56,399 nt of DNA from Selenomonadaceae bacterium (GTDB taxonomy: Bacteria; Bacillota; Negativicutes; Selenomonadales; Selenomonadaceae), in assembly GCA_017484005.1 (NCBI GenBank), contig JAFUTY010000011.1, positions 1 to 56,399 of the forward strand, read 5' to 3'. Numbering within the stretch: position 1 is the first letter of the stretch; every line of letters begins with the position of its first letter. The notes under the pieces are model-generated. The model did not search any database. It worked only from the letters and a program-made list of their open reading frames with translations, and was not told the origin of the DNA. Both the position numbers and the translations under genes were made by a program. Below are positions 48,823 through 56,399 of this stretch, in pieces.

Positions 48823-51462
48823 ATGAAATTTGTTGAGGATTGGAAGAATCGCGGCAATGAAAAATCGGATTCACAGAAATTCTGGATCGCTCTGCTCCGA
48901 ATTTTTTTCAATAAAGATGAATCGATCATTGATTTCGAGCGTCAAGTCAAAATCGGCGACAAAATTTTTTATATCGACGCGCTGATTGATGATGGAAGAA
49001 TTCTCGTCGAGCAAAAATCAAGAAATATTAATCTTGATCGAGCATCGGCGGAAGATAAAATGACTCCATTTGCTCAAGCGAGTCAATATTTCACAGCGTT
49101 GACAATCGAGACTCATAAAGCTCCAGATTGGATTGTCCTCTGCAACTTTCAAAAATTTTTGATCTATGACATGCGACTCGGGATCGAATTTATTGAGCAG
49201 GAACATAAAAAAGCAGCGACTGAAATTCTCCTCGAGGATCTTCCGGAGAAATGGGAGCAGTTGAGATTTCTCGTTGATAAAAATTTTGCCGAGGATCTGC
49301 ATCGTGAAAATGTCTCGATTCAATGTGGATCAAAACTCCGCGAAATTCATCACCTGCTCAATAAATCTAATCGGCAGGATGATTCGCTGAATCGATTTTT
49401 CGAGCGGATCGTTTTCTGTTTTTATGCTGAGAATGCTGAATTATTTCCGCCGGAGTCATTCAGAAAATATCTGCATTCGATGGATGTAAAATCAGATCTG
49501 ATTCCAACATTTCGCCGCGGATTTTCAAAGCTGTTTGGAATTCTTAACAAAAAAGATCGCGATCAATTTGTTGATCCAATGCTCGATCAATTTCCGTATG
49601 TGAATGGAAATCTATTCGAAGGCGAGCATCTCGATTTCTTGAATGATTCGCTGGTGATTGAAGATCCTCAAAGTTTGATTTCGAATCTCGATCAAATCAT
49701 TAAAAAATTTTCATGGAAAAAGATATCGCCGCCGATTTTTGGATCGATCTTCGAGCAAATTTTATCAGACAGTGAGGGAAATCTTCGTCGAAAAAGTGGA
49801 ATTCATTACACATCGATAGCCAACATTCATAAATTGATTGATCCGCTTTTCCTTGATAAATTGAATCGAGAGTTTGAGACGTGCGAGGATCTCGAGAAAT
49901 TCCATGACAAAATCGCTCGATTAAAATTTTTCGATCCGGCGTGTGGATCTGGAAATTTTTTGACTGAAACATATATTTCGATTCGAAAATTGGAAAATCG
50001 AATCATTGAAAAAACTCATGGATCAATCAAGGTGTCGATCGAGAATTTTTATGGGATTGAGATTGAGCCGTTTGCAGTTCGAATCGCGAAATTGGCTCTG
50101 TGGATTTCAGAAAATCAGATGAATGGGAATGAAAATTTTCTGCCGCTGAAAAAAGATCCGCGAATCATTTGTGGCAATTCGCTCGAGATTGATTGGAAAA
50201 ATTTTGTTCCGGATGCAGATTTTATCATTGGAAATCCTCCATATATTGGATATTCAAATCAGTCGGCGAATCAGAAATTGGAAATGCGGAAGATTTTCGA
50301 AAGTCATAAAGCGGCTGGAAAAATGGATTATGTCTGTGCATGGTTCAAGAAGGCGGCGGAATATATTCGAAATTCTCGAGTGGAAGTTGGATTCGTTGCG
50401 ACAAATTCAATCTGTCAAGGCGAACATGTTGGATTCTTGTGGCAGAATCTGTTTGACGATGGGATCAAGATCAATTTTGGCTGGTCGAGTTTTCGATGGG
50501 AGAATGAAAATGCAGATTTGAAACACATGGCGCATGTTCATTGTGTAATCATTGGATTTGCGCGATTCGATCGATCGAAAAAATTTATCGATGGAGTTGA
50601 AGTTTCAAGGATCAATGGATATCTTCAAGACGCGTCGAATGTCTGTATCGAAAGTCGAAAAGATGCAATCGATGATCGTCCAAAAATGACACTCGGAAGC
50701 ATGCCTGTCGATGGTGGAAATTTGATCATTGAAGCGGAAGATCTCGATTCATTTCCGAATAAAAAATTCATTCGAAGATTGATTGGTGCAGATGAATTTA
50801 TCAATAATCTTCCTCGATATTGTTTGTGGTTGAAAGATGCTGATCCTCATGAAATCAAATCGGATCAGAAAATTTATGAAAGAGTTGAGGCATGTAAAAA
50901 ATCTCGACTCTCAAGTAAGAAGAAAATGACTCGAGAACATGCAAAGACTCCATGGCTTTTTCAAGAAATCAGACAACCGATCGATGGAAAAATTTTAGTC
51001 ATTCCGAAAGTATCTTCTGAACGTCGAGAATATATTCCGATTGGATTCATGAATTCAGACACGATCATTAAAGATCAACTTTTCATGATTCCGAATGGAT
51101 CTCTCGAGCTTTTTGGAATTCTAACATCGAGCGTACACATGGCATGGACTCGAGTTGTTTGTGGAAGATTGGAAACTCGAATCAATTACTCGATCAATGT
51201 TGTATATAACAATTTTCCATTTCCGAATCACAATCTAAAGATCGAAATCACAGCTCAAAAAATTCTCGATGCTAGATCAAATTATCCAAATTCAAGTCTC
51301 GCTGAATTATATGATCCCAATCTCATGCCGCCCGATTTAAGAAAAGCTCATGATGAAAATGATCGAGCAGTTATCGATGCATATGGATTTCCTCGATCGA
51401 TCTCTGAATCTGAAATTGTTGCGAGACTCTTTGAAATGTATGAAAATTTAATTCGGAAATAA
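48823..51462 (+). CDS. MmeI-like type IIL restriction-modification enzyme, copy 2
   Basis: 879 residues, same architecture as the protein at 5952: nuclease Asp52 with Glu63-Gln-Lys65 in YIDALIDDGRILVEQKSR, methyltransferase motif I DPACGSGNFLTETY, motif IV NPPYIGYS, recognition domain and C-terminal helices. At the specificity position it has GRLETRINYS, Glu784 and Arg786, the MmeI-like pair, against Lys and Asp in copy 1. Cleaving and modifying domains both look intact. ATG 48823 follows GGGAGG. A 120-base stretch near its 3' end (51251-51370) is 118/120 identical to copy 1 (6056-6175, inverted). No separate methylase or controller gene is nearby. Confidence 0.85.
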   Translation: MKFVEDWKNRGNEKSDSQKFWIALLRIFFNKDESIIDFERQVKIGDKIFYIDALIDDGRILVEQKSRNINLDRASAEDKMTPFAQASQYFTALTIETHKAPDWIVLCNFQKFLIYDMRLGIEFIEQEHKKAATEILLEDLPEKWEQLRFLVDKNFAEDLHRENVSIQCGSKLREIHHLLNKSNRQDDSLNRFFERIVFCFYAENAELFPPESFRKYLHSMDVKSDLIPTFRRGFSKLFGILNKKDRDQFVDPMLDQFPYVNGNLFEGEHLDFLNDSLVIEDPQSLISNLDQIIKKFSWKKISPPIFGSIFEQILSDSEGNLRRKSGIHYTSIANIHKLIDPLFLDKLNREFETCEDLEKFHDKIARLKFFDPACGSGNFLTETYISIRKLENRIIEKTHGSIKVSIENFYGIEIEPFAVRIAKLALWISENQMNGNENFLPLKKDPRIICGNSLEIDWKNFVPDADFIIGNPPYIGYSNQSANQKLEMRKIFESHKAAGKMDYVCAWFKKAAEYIRNSRVEVGFVATNSICQGEHVGFLWQNLFDDGIKINFGWSSFRWENENADLKHMAHVHCVIIGFARFDRSKKFIDGVEVSRINGYLQDASNVCIESRKDAIDDRPKMTLGSMPVDGGNLIIEAEDLDSFPNKKFIRRLIGADEFINNLPRYCLWLKDADPHEIKSDQKIYERVEACKKSRLSSKKKMTREHAKTPWLFQEIRQPIDGKILVIPKVSSERREYIPIGFMNSDTIIKDQLFMIPNGSLELFGILTSSVHMAWTRVVCGRLETRINYSINVVYNNFPFPNHNLKIEITAQKILDARSNYPNSSLAELYDPNLMPPDLRKAHDENDRAVIDAYGFPRSISESEIVARLFEMYENLIRK

Positions 51463-51507
51463 AAAAAGATCCCTCGAAGATCGTTTTGATCTCCGAGGGA
51501 TTTTTCA
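51463..51507 (+). terminator. Bidirectional terminator between the copy 2 enzyme and the gmhA-like gene
   Basis: Fourteen-base arms 51469-51482 and 51488-51501; the single odd pair is G-U in minus-strand RNA, A-C in plus. It also ends the minus-strand polysaccharide operon. Confidence 0.8.
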
Positions 51508-52140
51508 TTCGGAAAAAAATTCTCGTTCAAGTTCAAGGCAAATCGCATGATAAATCGGCAGATGAAATTCTTGAATCTCGAAAGTTATATCGCTTGGAAC
51601 TCGAATCGCAACATCAACTCGATCTCGCAATTTTCCGCCCGATCTTCCAGTCAATGCGATCGTTTTCAAATTTTTAGCTCGAGCGACTTCAACTACATGA
51701 ATCACATTTTTGGAATTTCCAGACGTCGAAATCGCTAGAAGTACATCGTTCGAATTTCCAATTCCGAGAATCTGTTGAGCGAAGATCAAATCTGCAGTTC
51801 GATCATTTGCAAAAGCAGTTATCAAGGCAGTTTCATTGACTAACGAAATCGCTGGCAATGTTCCTTCGAGATTCTCTTTTACAAATGGATCTTCAATTCG
51901 CTCGAGAATTTTTGGATCAACTTTGCGACGAATTGCGAATGACTTCATCAATTCTCCGACGATGTGCTGTGCGTCTGATGCAGATCCACCATTTCCACAT
52001 GTAATGAGTTTTCCGCCCGATTTGAATGAATCTCGAATTATCTCGACTGCTTGAATTATCGAATCGCGACAGATTTCGAGCGCAGGATATCGATTGACAA
52101 GCTTATCGATTTCGATAAATGTCTGCAGCGCGTTTTGCAT
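51505..52140 (-). CDS. SIS-domain phosphosugar isomerase, sedoheptulose-7-phosphate isomerase-like
   Basis: 211 residues. CGNGGSASDAQH and ISTSGNSKNV are the SIS loops; FANDRTADLIFAQQI is typical of GmhA, which makes heptose-7-phosphate for the LPS inner core. The catalytic Glu and His regions are present, but a DiaA-like role cannot be ruled out. Its start lies 38 bases inside the preceding gene, in another frame, with GGAG nine bases upstream. It is the last gene of the operon. Confidence 0.8.
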   Translation of the reverse strand: MQNALQTFIEIDKLVNRYPALEICRDSIIQAVEIIRDSFKSGGKLITCGNGGSASDAQHIVGELMKSFAIRRKVDPKILERIEDPFVKENLEGTLPAISLVNETALITAFANDRTADLIFAQQILGIGNSNDVLLAISTSGNSKNVIHVVEVARAKNLKTIALTGRSGGKLRDRVDVAIRVPSDITFEIQEFHLPIYHAICLELEREFFSE

Positions 52141-52714
52141 TGTAATCTACTCCAATTTTATCAGACGAATCGAATCGATTGACTGTTGGTTGATTTTGAT
52201 ACGGAACTGGATCTGGAGTGTTGCGATTCTTGAATTTTCTCCATGCCCACATCGCAAGCATAATCACTGCGCCGAATAGAATCACATTCGCAAGCGCACC
52301 GAGAATATCCCCGAACAATCCTCCAAATCCAAACATCGACGCAAGCATCGATCCCAAGAACATTCCGCCTGCAAAAAGTCCGATGTTTCTCAATGTATTT
52401 CCCCATCGCGAACCGGTGTTAGTCGTTGGAGAGGCTGGAGCATTTTTTTGAAGATCCTTTGGATTTTTCGACGGCTGATATTGTCCCTTTGCACCAGATC
52501 CCGAGACAGCTTTTTGACCGTCTGAAGTTGACGCGGAAGATTTTGCAGGAGTATCTTTTTTCAAATTGACTTTTGGACTCGATGGAGCTTTTGGAACTCG
52601 AATTCCTCCAAATTTTGCAGCTTCCGCGATTGGCGCATCGAGCGAAAATCCAATTTCGATCGGTGTGAAAAAAATCGCGCCAGCTAAAATTCCTGCGAGA
52701 AATTTTTTGCGCAT
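52103..52714 (-). CDS. Membrane protein with glycine-rich hydrophobic hairpin, unknown
   Basis: 203 residues. A signal-like N-terminus (KKFLAGILAGAIFFTPIEIG), a Ser/Thr/Pro/Lys-rich linker (40-100), then two hydrophobic stretches (about 110-165; MFLGSMLASMFGFGGLFGDI and VILFGAVIMLAMWAW) and a short polar tail. The hydrophobic pair resembles the N-terminal part of bacterial Tim44-like proteins, but the Tim44 domain is missing. ATG with AGGAGG. Overlaps the gmhA-like start by 38 bases. Confidence 0.6.
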   Translation of the reverse strand: MRKKFLAGILAGAIFFTPIEIGFSLDAPIAEAAKFGGIRVPKAPSSPKVNLKKDTPAKSSASTSDGQKAVSGSGAKGQYQPSKNPKDLQKNAPASPTTNTGSRWGNTLRNIGLFAGGMFLGSMLASMFGFGGLFGDILGALANVILFGAVIMLAMWAWRKFKNRNTPDPVPYQNQPTVNRFDSSDKIGVDYNAKRAADIYRNR

Positions 52715-52726
52715 TGAAATTCCTCC

Positions 52727-52999
52727 TTAATTCGTGGATTTGATATCGTCTTCGAATGCATAAATCTCGCCGAGAGTATCGAGCTCGCCCGAGAGATATC
52801 GATCAATGTCATCCACATCGATGAAAAGTTTGCATTCGATATCAAGATATCCCTGCTCGCGAGCATTACTCAAATCGCGAATCGCCATCAACTTTTCGCG
52901 AAGTCTCTCACAATCTGACCGCGTCGCATGAATATCGAGCTTGATTAACGGCTGCCCATATTCTTGAATCACATCGCGCATCGTCATTCGCTCCGACAT
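52727..52999 (-). CDS. Small hypothetical acidic protein
   Basis: 90 residues, no membrane segment. HATRSDCERLREKLMAIRD followed by LFIDVDDIDRYLSGELDTLG suggests an alpha-beta fold; no family recognised. ATG 52999 is eight bases from GGAGG and lies 16 bases inside the preceding membrane-protein gene. It is 12 bases before the next gene. Confidence 0.5.
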   Translation of the reverse strand: MSERMTMRDVIQEYGQPLIKLDIHATRSDCERLREKLMAIRDLSNAREQGYLDIECKLFIDVDDIDRYLSGELDTLGEIYAFEDDIKSTN

Positions 53000-54453
53000 T
53001 TTTTCCACCTCCAGATAAAAATTATCAGAGTCACGAGCGAGATTGTAGTTGCAACATCGAAAAGAATCAAGCCTCGATATTCGACTTCGATTTTCGAGCC
53101 GGATTCAATTTCAACTTCAATCAAGTGTTTCGGCGACTCTCGAATCGGTAGAATTTTGCCGGATTCATCGCGAATTTCATATCCCTCGTAATAGAGAATC
53201 GGCAGCGTCAAAAATCCATGAACGTCTTTGAATTCAATAATCGTCTTGCCTTGAGTATGATTGACGCTCGTGATTCTCGAATCGACAAACGAATCGATTC
53301 CATCGCGCCATCGATAAAGTTGCTCGAATCCAATTTCGCTCACTATATAATCAGCATTCAAAATTTCGAATGGATTGTCTTCGATTAAAAAAAATGGTTT
53401 GTCATATTCAGACGCAGTTTTCATGGCGAAAATCGAATTCAGAATGCAAAAAATAATGATCAAAAATTTTCGAGTAAAAATTCGATCGAGGATAATCGTC
53501 GCGGCAATCGATGAAGTGATCGAATAAAACATCATGAATCGCCATGGAAATTGAATCGTCGTGACGCCTGGGAAAATCGATTCGACAAAATTCCATGGAA
53601 AAAATTCCGTCGACATAATTGCAAAGAGAATCGAAAGACTGAATGAAATCCAAAAAATTTTTCCACGTTCAAAAATTGCGCCGATCAAAATCAGAATTCC
53701 TATCAAACCGATCGAATTTAAAAATTTATCACTCGATATTTCCCAAACTTTTTCGCTGAGAGGATTTGTGTAGATATATTTGATCAAAACGTCGATTGAA
53801 AAATATTCATAACAAAACGGCACGATGAAAAATGCATTGATCCCTAGAATCCATGCGAGAATTTTCCAATTGAATCGAATCAAAAATGGAAGAGTTATCG
53901 CCGCGGTGAGAATGTGAGATTCAAGAATCGCACTGAATATCAAAACTGATTCAAAAATCTTTTTGCGCGGAATTGAAATTGCGAGCGGTAAAAATATCAT
54001 TGCCAAAACTTCTCCGAGAGCACATCGATTGTAAAGATCGAAGAGAAAATATCCTTGCGAAATGTAAATCGATGCTGCAATTCCACCGAGAAATTTCGAT
54101 TTCAAGATTCGACGAAATCCCAAATATGAGAAAAATCCTGCGAAAAATATGAGCGAAATCAAAAATCCATCGAAAACAATCGCGCGAGGAATTTTGATCG
54201 CCCAAAAAATCGCAGGAACATAAAAAAACAGCGACGGATAAAATATCGCCGCTGGTGAGCCGAGTCCTCGATTCCAATCTGGAAACATGTAAATTGGAAA
54301 TTGAAATTCCGTCGCGATAGATCGAATTCTAGAAAGATGAAAAATTGTATCATCGCCAGCGATTATCAATCCCTCGAGCATAAATGTCACGAGCGGAATC
54401 GATACAATCAACGCGCTAATTGCGATTAATCTGATCGATGATTTTTTTGCCAT
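52984..54453 (-). CDS. Multispanning membrane protein, GT-C glycosyltransferase-like (YfhO-type)
   Basis: 489 residues, about 11-12 membrane helices. The N-terminal loop GDDTIFHLSRIRSIATEF with an acidic pair recalls the first extracytoplasmic loop of GT-C enzymes that use lipid-phosphate sugars; GLGSPAAIFYPSLFFY follows. The C-terminal extracytoplasmic part (about 375-470) ends with ILYYEGYEIRDESG, also present in the gene at 55374. It may transfer a sugar onto a cell-surface glycan. ATG 54453 is five bases from AAGGA; 54456 is closer to it. It overlaps the GT2 gene by 38 bases. Confidence 0.65.
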   Translation of the reverse strand: MAKKSSIRLIAISALIVSIPLVTFMLEGLIIAGDDTIFHLSRIRSIATEFQFPIYMFPDWNRGLGSPAAIFYPSLFFYVPAIFWAIKIPRAIVFDGFLISLIFFAGFFSYLGFRRILKSKFLGGIAASIYISQGYFLFDLYNRCALGEVLAMIFLPLAISIPRKKIFESVLIFSAILESHILTAAITLPFLIRFNWKILAWILGINAFFIVPFCYEYFSIDVLIKYIYTNPLSEKVWEISSDKFLNSIGLIGILILIGAIFERGKIFWISFSLSILFAIMSTEFFPWNFVESIFPGVTTIQFPWRFMMFYSITSSIAATIILDRIFTRKFLIIIFCILNSIFAMKTASEYDKPFFLIEDNPFEILNADYIVSEIGFEQLYRWRDGIDSFVDSRITSVNHTQGKTIIEFKDVHGFLTLPILYYEGYEIRDESGKILPIRESPKHLIEVEIESGSKIEVEYRGLILFDVATTISLVTLIIFIWRWKKCRSE

Positions 54454-55381
54454 CATATTCCTTCACCAGATAAATCGGTCGATGTTTCGATTCATTGAAA
54501 ACTCGCCCGAGATATTCACCAATCACGCCGAGAAATAACAATTGAACGCCGCCGATGAAAAGCATAATTGACGTCATCGATGCATAACCTGGAATTTCGA
54601 CGCCAAAGATCAATGTTTTCACGACAATATAAATCATATATCCCAGCGCACCGAGTGCTAATAAACTTCCGAGGAGCGATGCAAATCTCAGCGGAACGAT
54701 TGTGAATCCAGTGATTCCTTCAATCGCCAAATCAATCAATTTGAAATAATTCCACTTCGTTTTTCCCGCGGCACGAGGATCGCGATCGAATAAAATTTCC
54801 TTCTTATCGAATCCAATCCATGAAAACATGCCTTTGGTATATCGCTGACACTCTCGAAACATTTTCAACGCCTCAATGCATTGACGATCGAGCAGTCGAA
54901 AATCTCCAACGTCAACTTGAATCGGAACATTTGTCACGCGCTGCAAAATTTTGTAATAAAGATGTGATGAAGTTTTTTTGAGCCATGTCTCGCCCGCTCG
55001 AGATTTTCGCTTTGCATAAACATCTTGAAATCCCTCGCGCCACCAATGAATCATCTCCGGCAAAAGTTCGGGAGGATCTTGCAAATCTGCATCCATAATC
55101 ACGACGGCATCATAATCGCAATAATCGAGTCCAGCGAGCATCGCAGTTTCTTTTCCAAAATTCCGCGAGAGATCGACTATATGAACTCTCGAATTCTTTT
55201 CTCGAAATTCATGCATTAATTGAATCGTGCGATCTGAACTTCCATCGTTGACAAAAATGTAATGAAAATCTATCGAATCAATTTTTTCGATAACGCTTTG
55301 AACTCTCGAATAAAATTGCGGCAGAACTACTTCCTCATTGAAACATGGAACGAGAATTCCGACTGATTTTTTATCACTCAA
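54416..55381 (-). CDS. GT2 glycosyltransferase, polyprenyl-phosphate type (DPM1/GtrB-like)
   Basis: 321 residues. GT2 domain: LVPCFNEEVVLPQFY, FVNDGSSDRT, and the metal-binding DAD in IMDADLQDPPE. After about residue 230 come two membrane helices (SLLGSLLALGALGYMIYIV and IMLFIGGVQLLFLGVIGEYL). Such enzymes move glucose, mannose or a modified sugar from UDP or GDP to undecaprenyl phosphate, for use by a GT-C partner, here probably the two flanking genes. TTG start, seven bases after AGGAGG. Confidence 0.9.
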   Translation of the reverse strand: MSDKKSVGILVPCFNEEVVLPQFYSRVQSVIEKIDSIDFHYIFVNDGSSDRTIQLMHEFREKNSRVHIVDLSRNFGKETAMLAGLDYCDYDAVVIMDADLQDPPELLPEMIHWWREGFQDVYAKRKSRAGETWLKKTSSHLYYKILQRVTNVPIQVDVGDFRLLDRQCIEALKMFRECQRYTKGMFSWIGFDKKEILFDRDPRAAGKTKWNYFKLIDLAIEGITGFTIVPLRFASLLGSLLALGALGYMIYIVVKTLIFGVEIPGYASMTSIMLFIGGVQLLFLGVIGEYLGRVFNESKHRPIYLVKEYDGKKIIDQINRN

Positions 55382-56399
55382 ACGAATTCCTCCAGAGCAT
55401 CATCAAAATTCCGCAGGTGCAAATCGAGACAATGATGGCAAATTTGAACTCGATCAATCCCTCGTAATTGAACGAGATTTTTTTTCCACGCTCCTCAGCA
55501 TACGCCAATCGAATCAAATGACGCTCGCTATGTTCGATATCAACTTCATTCCCTTCAGAATCCATCGCTCGATATCCCTCATAAAACAGAATCGGAATTT
55601 CATTTTTATCCGCCCGCAGATCCCAATATTCTCGCCAGATTTTTAAATCTTCAAGCCGAGCATTTTGATAGCTGAACTTATCGACAACTGAATCAATTCG
55701 CTCGATTTCTTTGCCATCTGAAAATTTCGCGGAAATCAAATCTGGAGAAAATTCCACCGTTCTATATGCAAACCAGCCGAGATATTCTTGCGGTTTATTG
55801 AATTCAGCATTGCCGCCGAATGAAATTGAATATGCAGAAATCAAAATGCAAACGATCGGAAAATATTTTCGAGATTGATGAATTGCAATCGCCATGCTCG
55901 CAGTGAGATAAATCGATGCGATTGACATGATCCGCCATGGAAATTCAAAAATACTAACAAACATCGGAAATTCATCAGCGATTTCCCACGGCATCAGATT
56001 CGATTCAATCACGACGCAAATCGAGAGGATTATCAATCCAATCAGAAAAATCCATTTCGATTTGAATTCGATTTTATCTTTGAAAATTTTGTATCCGGTG
56101 AAAATGAAAAATGGAATCGCGAGGAAATATGCATGGCGCAGAATATCGAGCTCGCTGCCGATATCAACCGCCCACATCAACATTGGATTCAGACTTTCGA
56201 CAGTTGCAATTTCATCCATTGTCACGAAGAAATATAGAAATGGCGCGAGGAAAAATGCATTGAGTCCGAGAGTTGCCAATACAACTTTTGAAAGATTATC
56301 AACGTCGATGATATTGAAATTTTTTTGGCGAATCATTTCAAAAATCCAAATGCAAATCAGAAATCCAAAAAATAAAACTGTCGTTGGGAAATGCGATTC
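55374..56399 (-). CDS. Multispanning membrane protein, paralogue of the 52984 gene, 5' end missing
   Basis: The frame is open to the right edge, so the N-terminus is outside the window; about 341 residues are visible. Several membrane helices, then an extracytoplasmic C-terminal part with ILFYEGYRAMDSEGN, homologous to the second gene. PFLYFFV and SNLMPWEIADEFP match FEWFP-like loops of that paralogue (STEFFPWNFVESIF). The two probably use the lipid-linked sugar made by the GT2 enzyme between them. It overlaps that gene by 8 bases. Confidence 0.65.
   Translation of the reverse strand, partial: ESHFPTTVLFFGFLICIWIFEMIRQKNFNIIDVDNLSKVVLATLGLNAFFLAPFLYFFVTMDEIATVESLNPMLMWAVDIGSELDILRHAYFLAIPFFIFTGYKIFKDKIEFKSKWIFLIGLIILSICVVIESNLMPWEIADEFPMFVSIFEFPWRIMSIASIYLTASMAIAIHQSRKYFPIVCILISAYSISFGGNAEFNKPQEYLGWFAYRTVEFSPDLISAKFSDGKEIERIDSVVDKFSYQNARLEDLKIWREYWDLRADKNEIPILFYEGYRAMDSEGNEVDIEHSERHLIRLAYAEERGKKISFNYEGLIEFKFAIIVSICTCGILMMLWRNSFE

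Overview
The window comes from a low-GC bacterium that is most likely a two-membraned Firmicute (Negativicutes/Selenomonadales-like). Firmicute signs are the contiguous str-S10-spc-alpha ribosomal supercluster, WhiA, the fused TIGR03960/DUF2344 radical SAM protein, zinc-type S14 and adenylate kinase, and very frequent TTG starts behind AAAGGAGG. A sedoheptulose-7-phosphate isomerase (LPS heptose route) argues for an outer membrane, and rubrerythrin for an anaerobe. The placement is inferred from gene content only. No rRNA, tRNA or CRISPR array was seen, and no gene-free stretch exceeds 300 bases.

1-9.6 kb, accessory: the tail of a beta-lactamase-family hydrolase; a TcmP plus atypical three-Cys radical SAM pair; an operon of a degenerate HPr-like protein, an NMT1/SsuA-like lipoprotein and its ATPase. 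The matching permease lies 3.9 kb further on, beyond two opposite-strand genes (a secreted TPR protein and an MmeI-like type IIL restriction-modification enzyme). Two small proline-rich secreted proteins follow.

10-27.4 kb, mostly minus strand: diguanylate cyclase, DJ-1/PfpI protein, enolase, a TPR protein, the TIGR03960 protein, a hypothetical, rubrerythrin, ispE, metK, coaBC and rpoZ. On the plus strand are tsaE, whiA, a polysaccharide deacetylase, a secreted protein and two tandem paralogues of unknown function.

27.4-46.9 kb: rpsL-rpsG-fusA-tuf, then rpsJ to rplQ with secY, adk, infA and rpoA. Three things stand out. A 169-bp IS200/IS605-type element with a TnpB omega-RNA-like scaffold, but no tnpA or tnpB, sits between rplN and rplX. 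A strong intrinsic terminator lies between rpsM and rpsK. Eleven genes of the cluster start with TTG.

47-56.4 kb: a chemoreceptor, a second MmeI-like enzyme in opposite orientation to the first and with different predicted base recognition, and a tightly overlapping minus-strand surface-polysaccharide operon (two large multispanning membrane proteins of one family flanking a GT2 glycosyltransferase, two unknown genes, gmhA-like).
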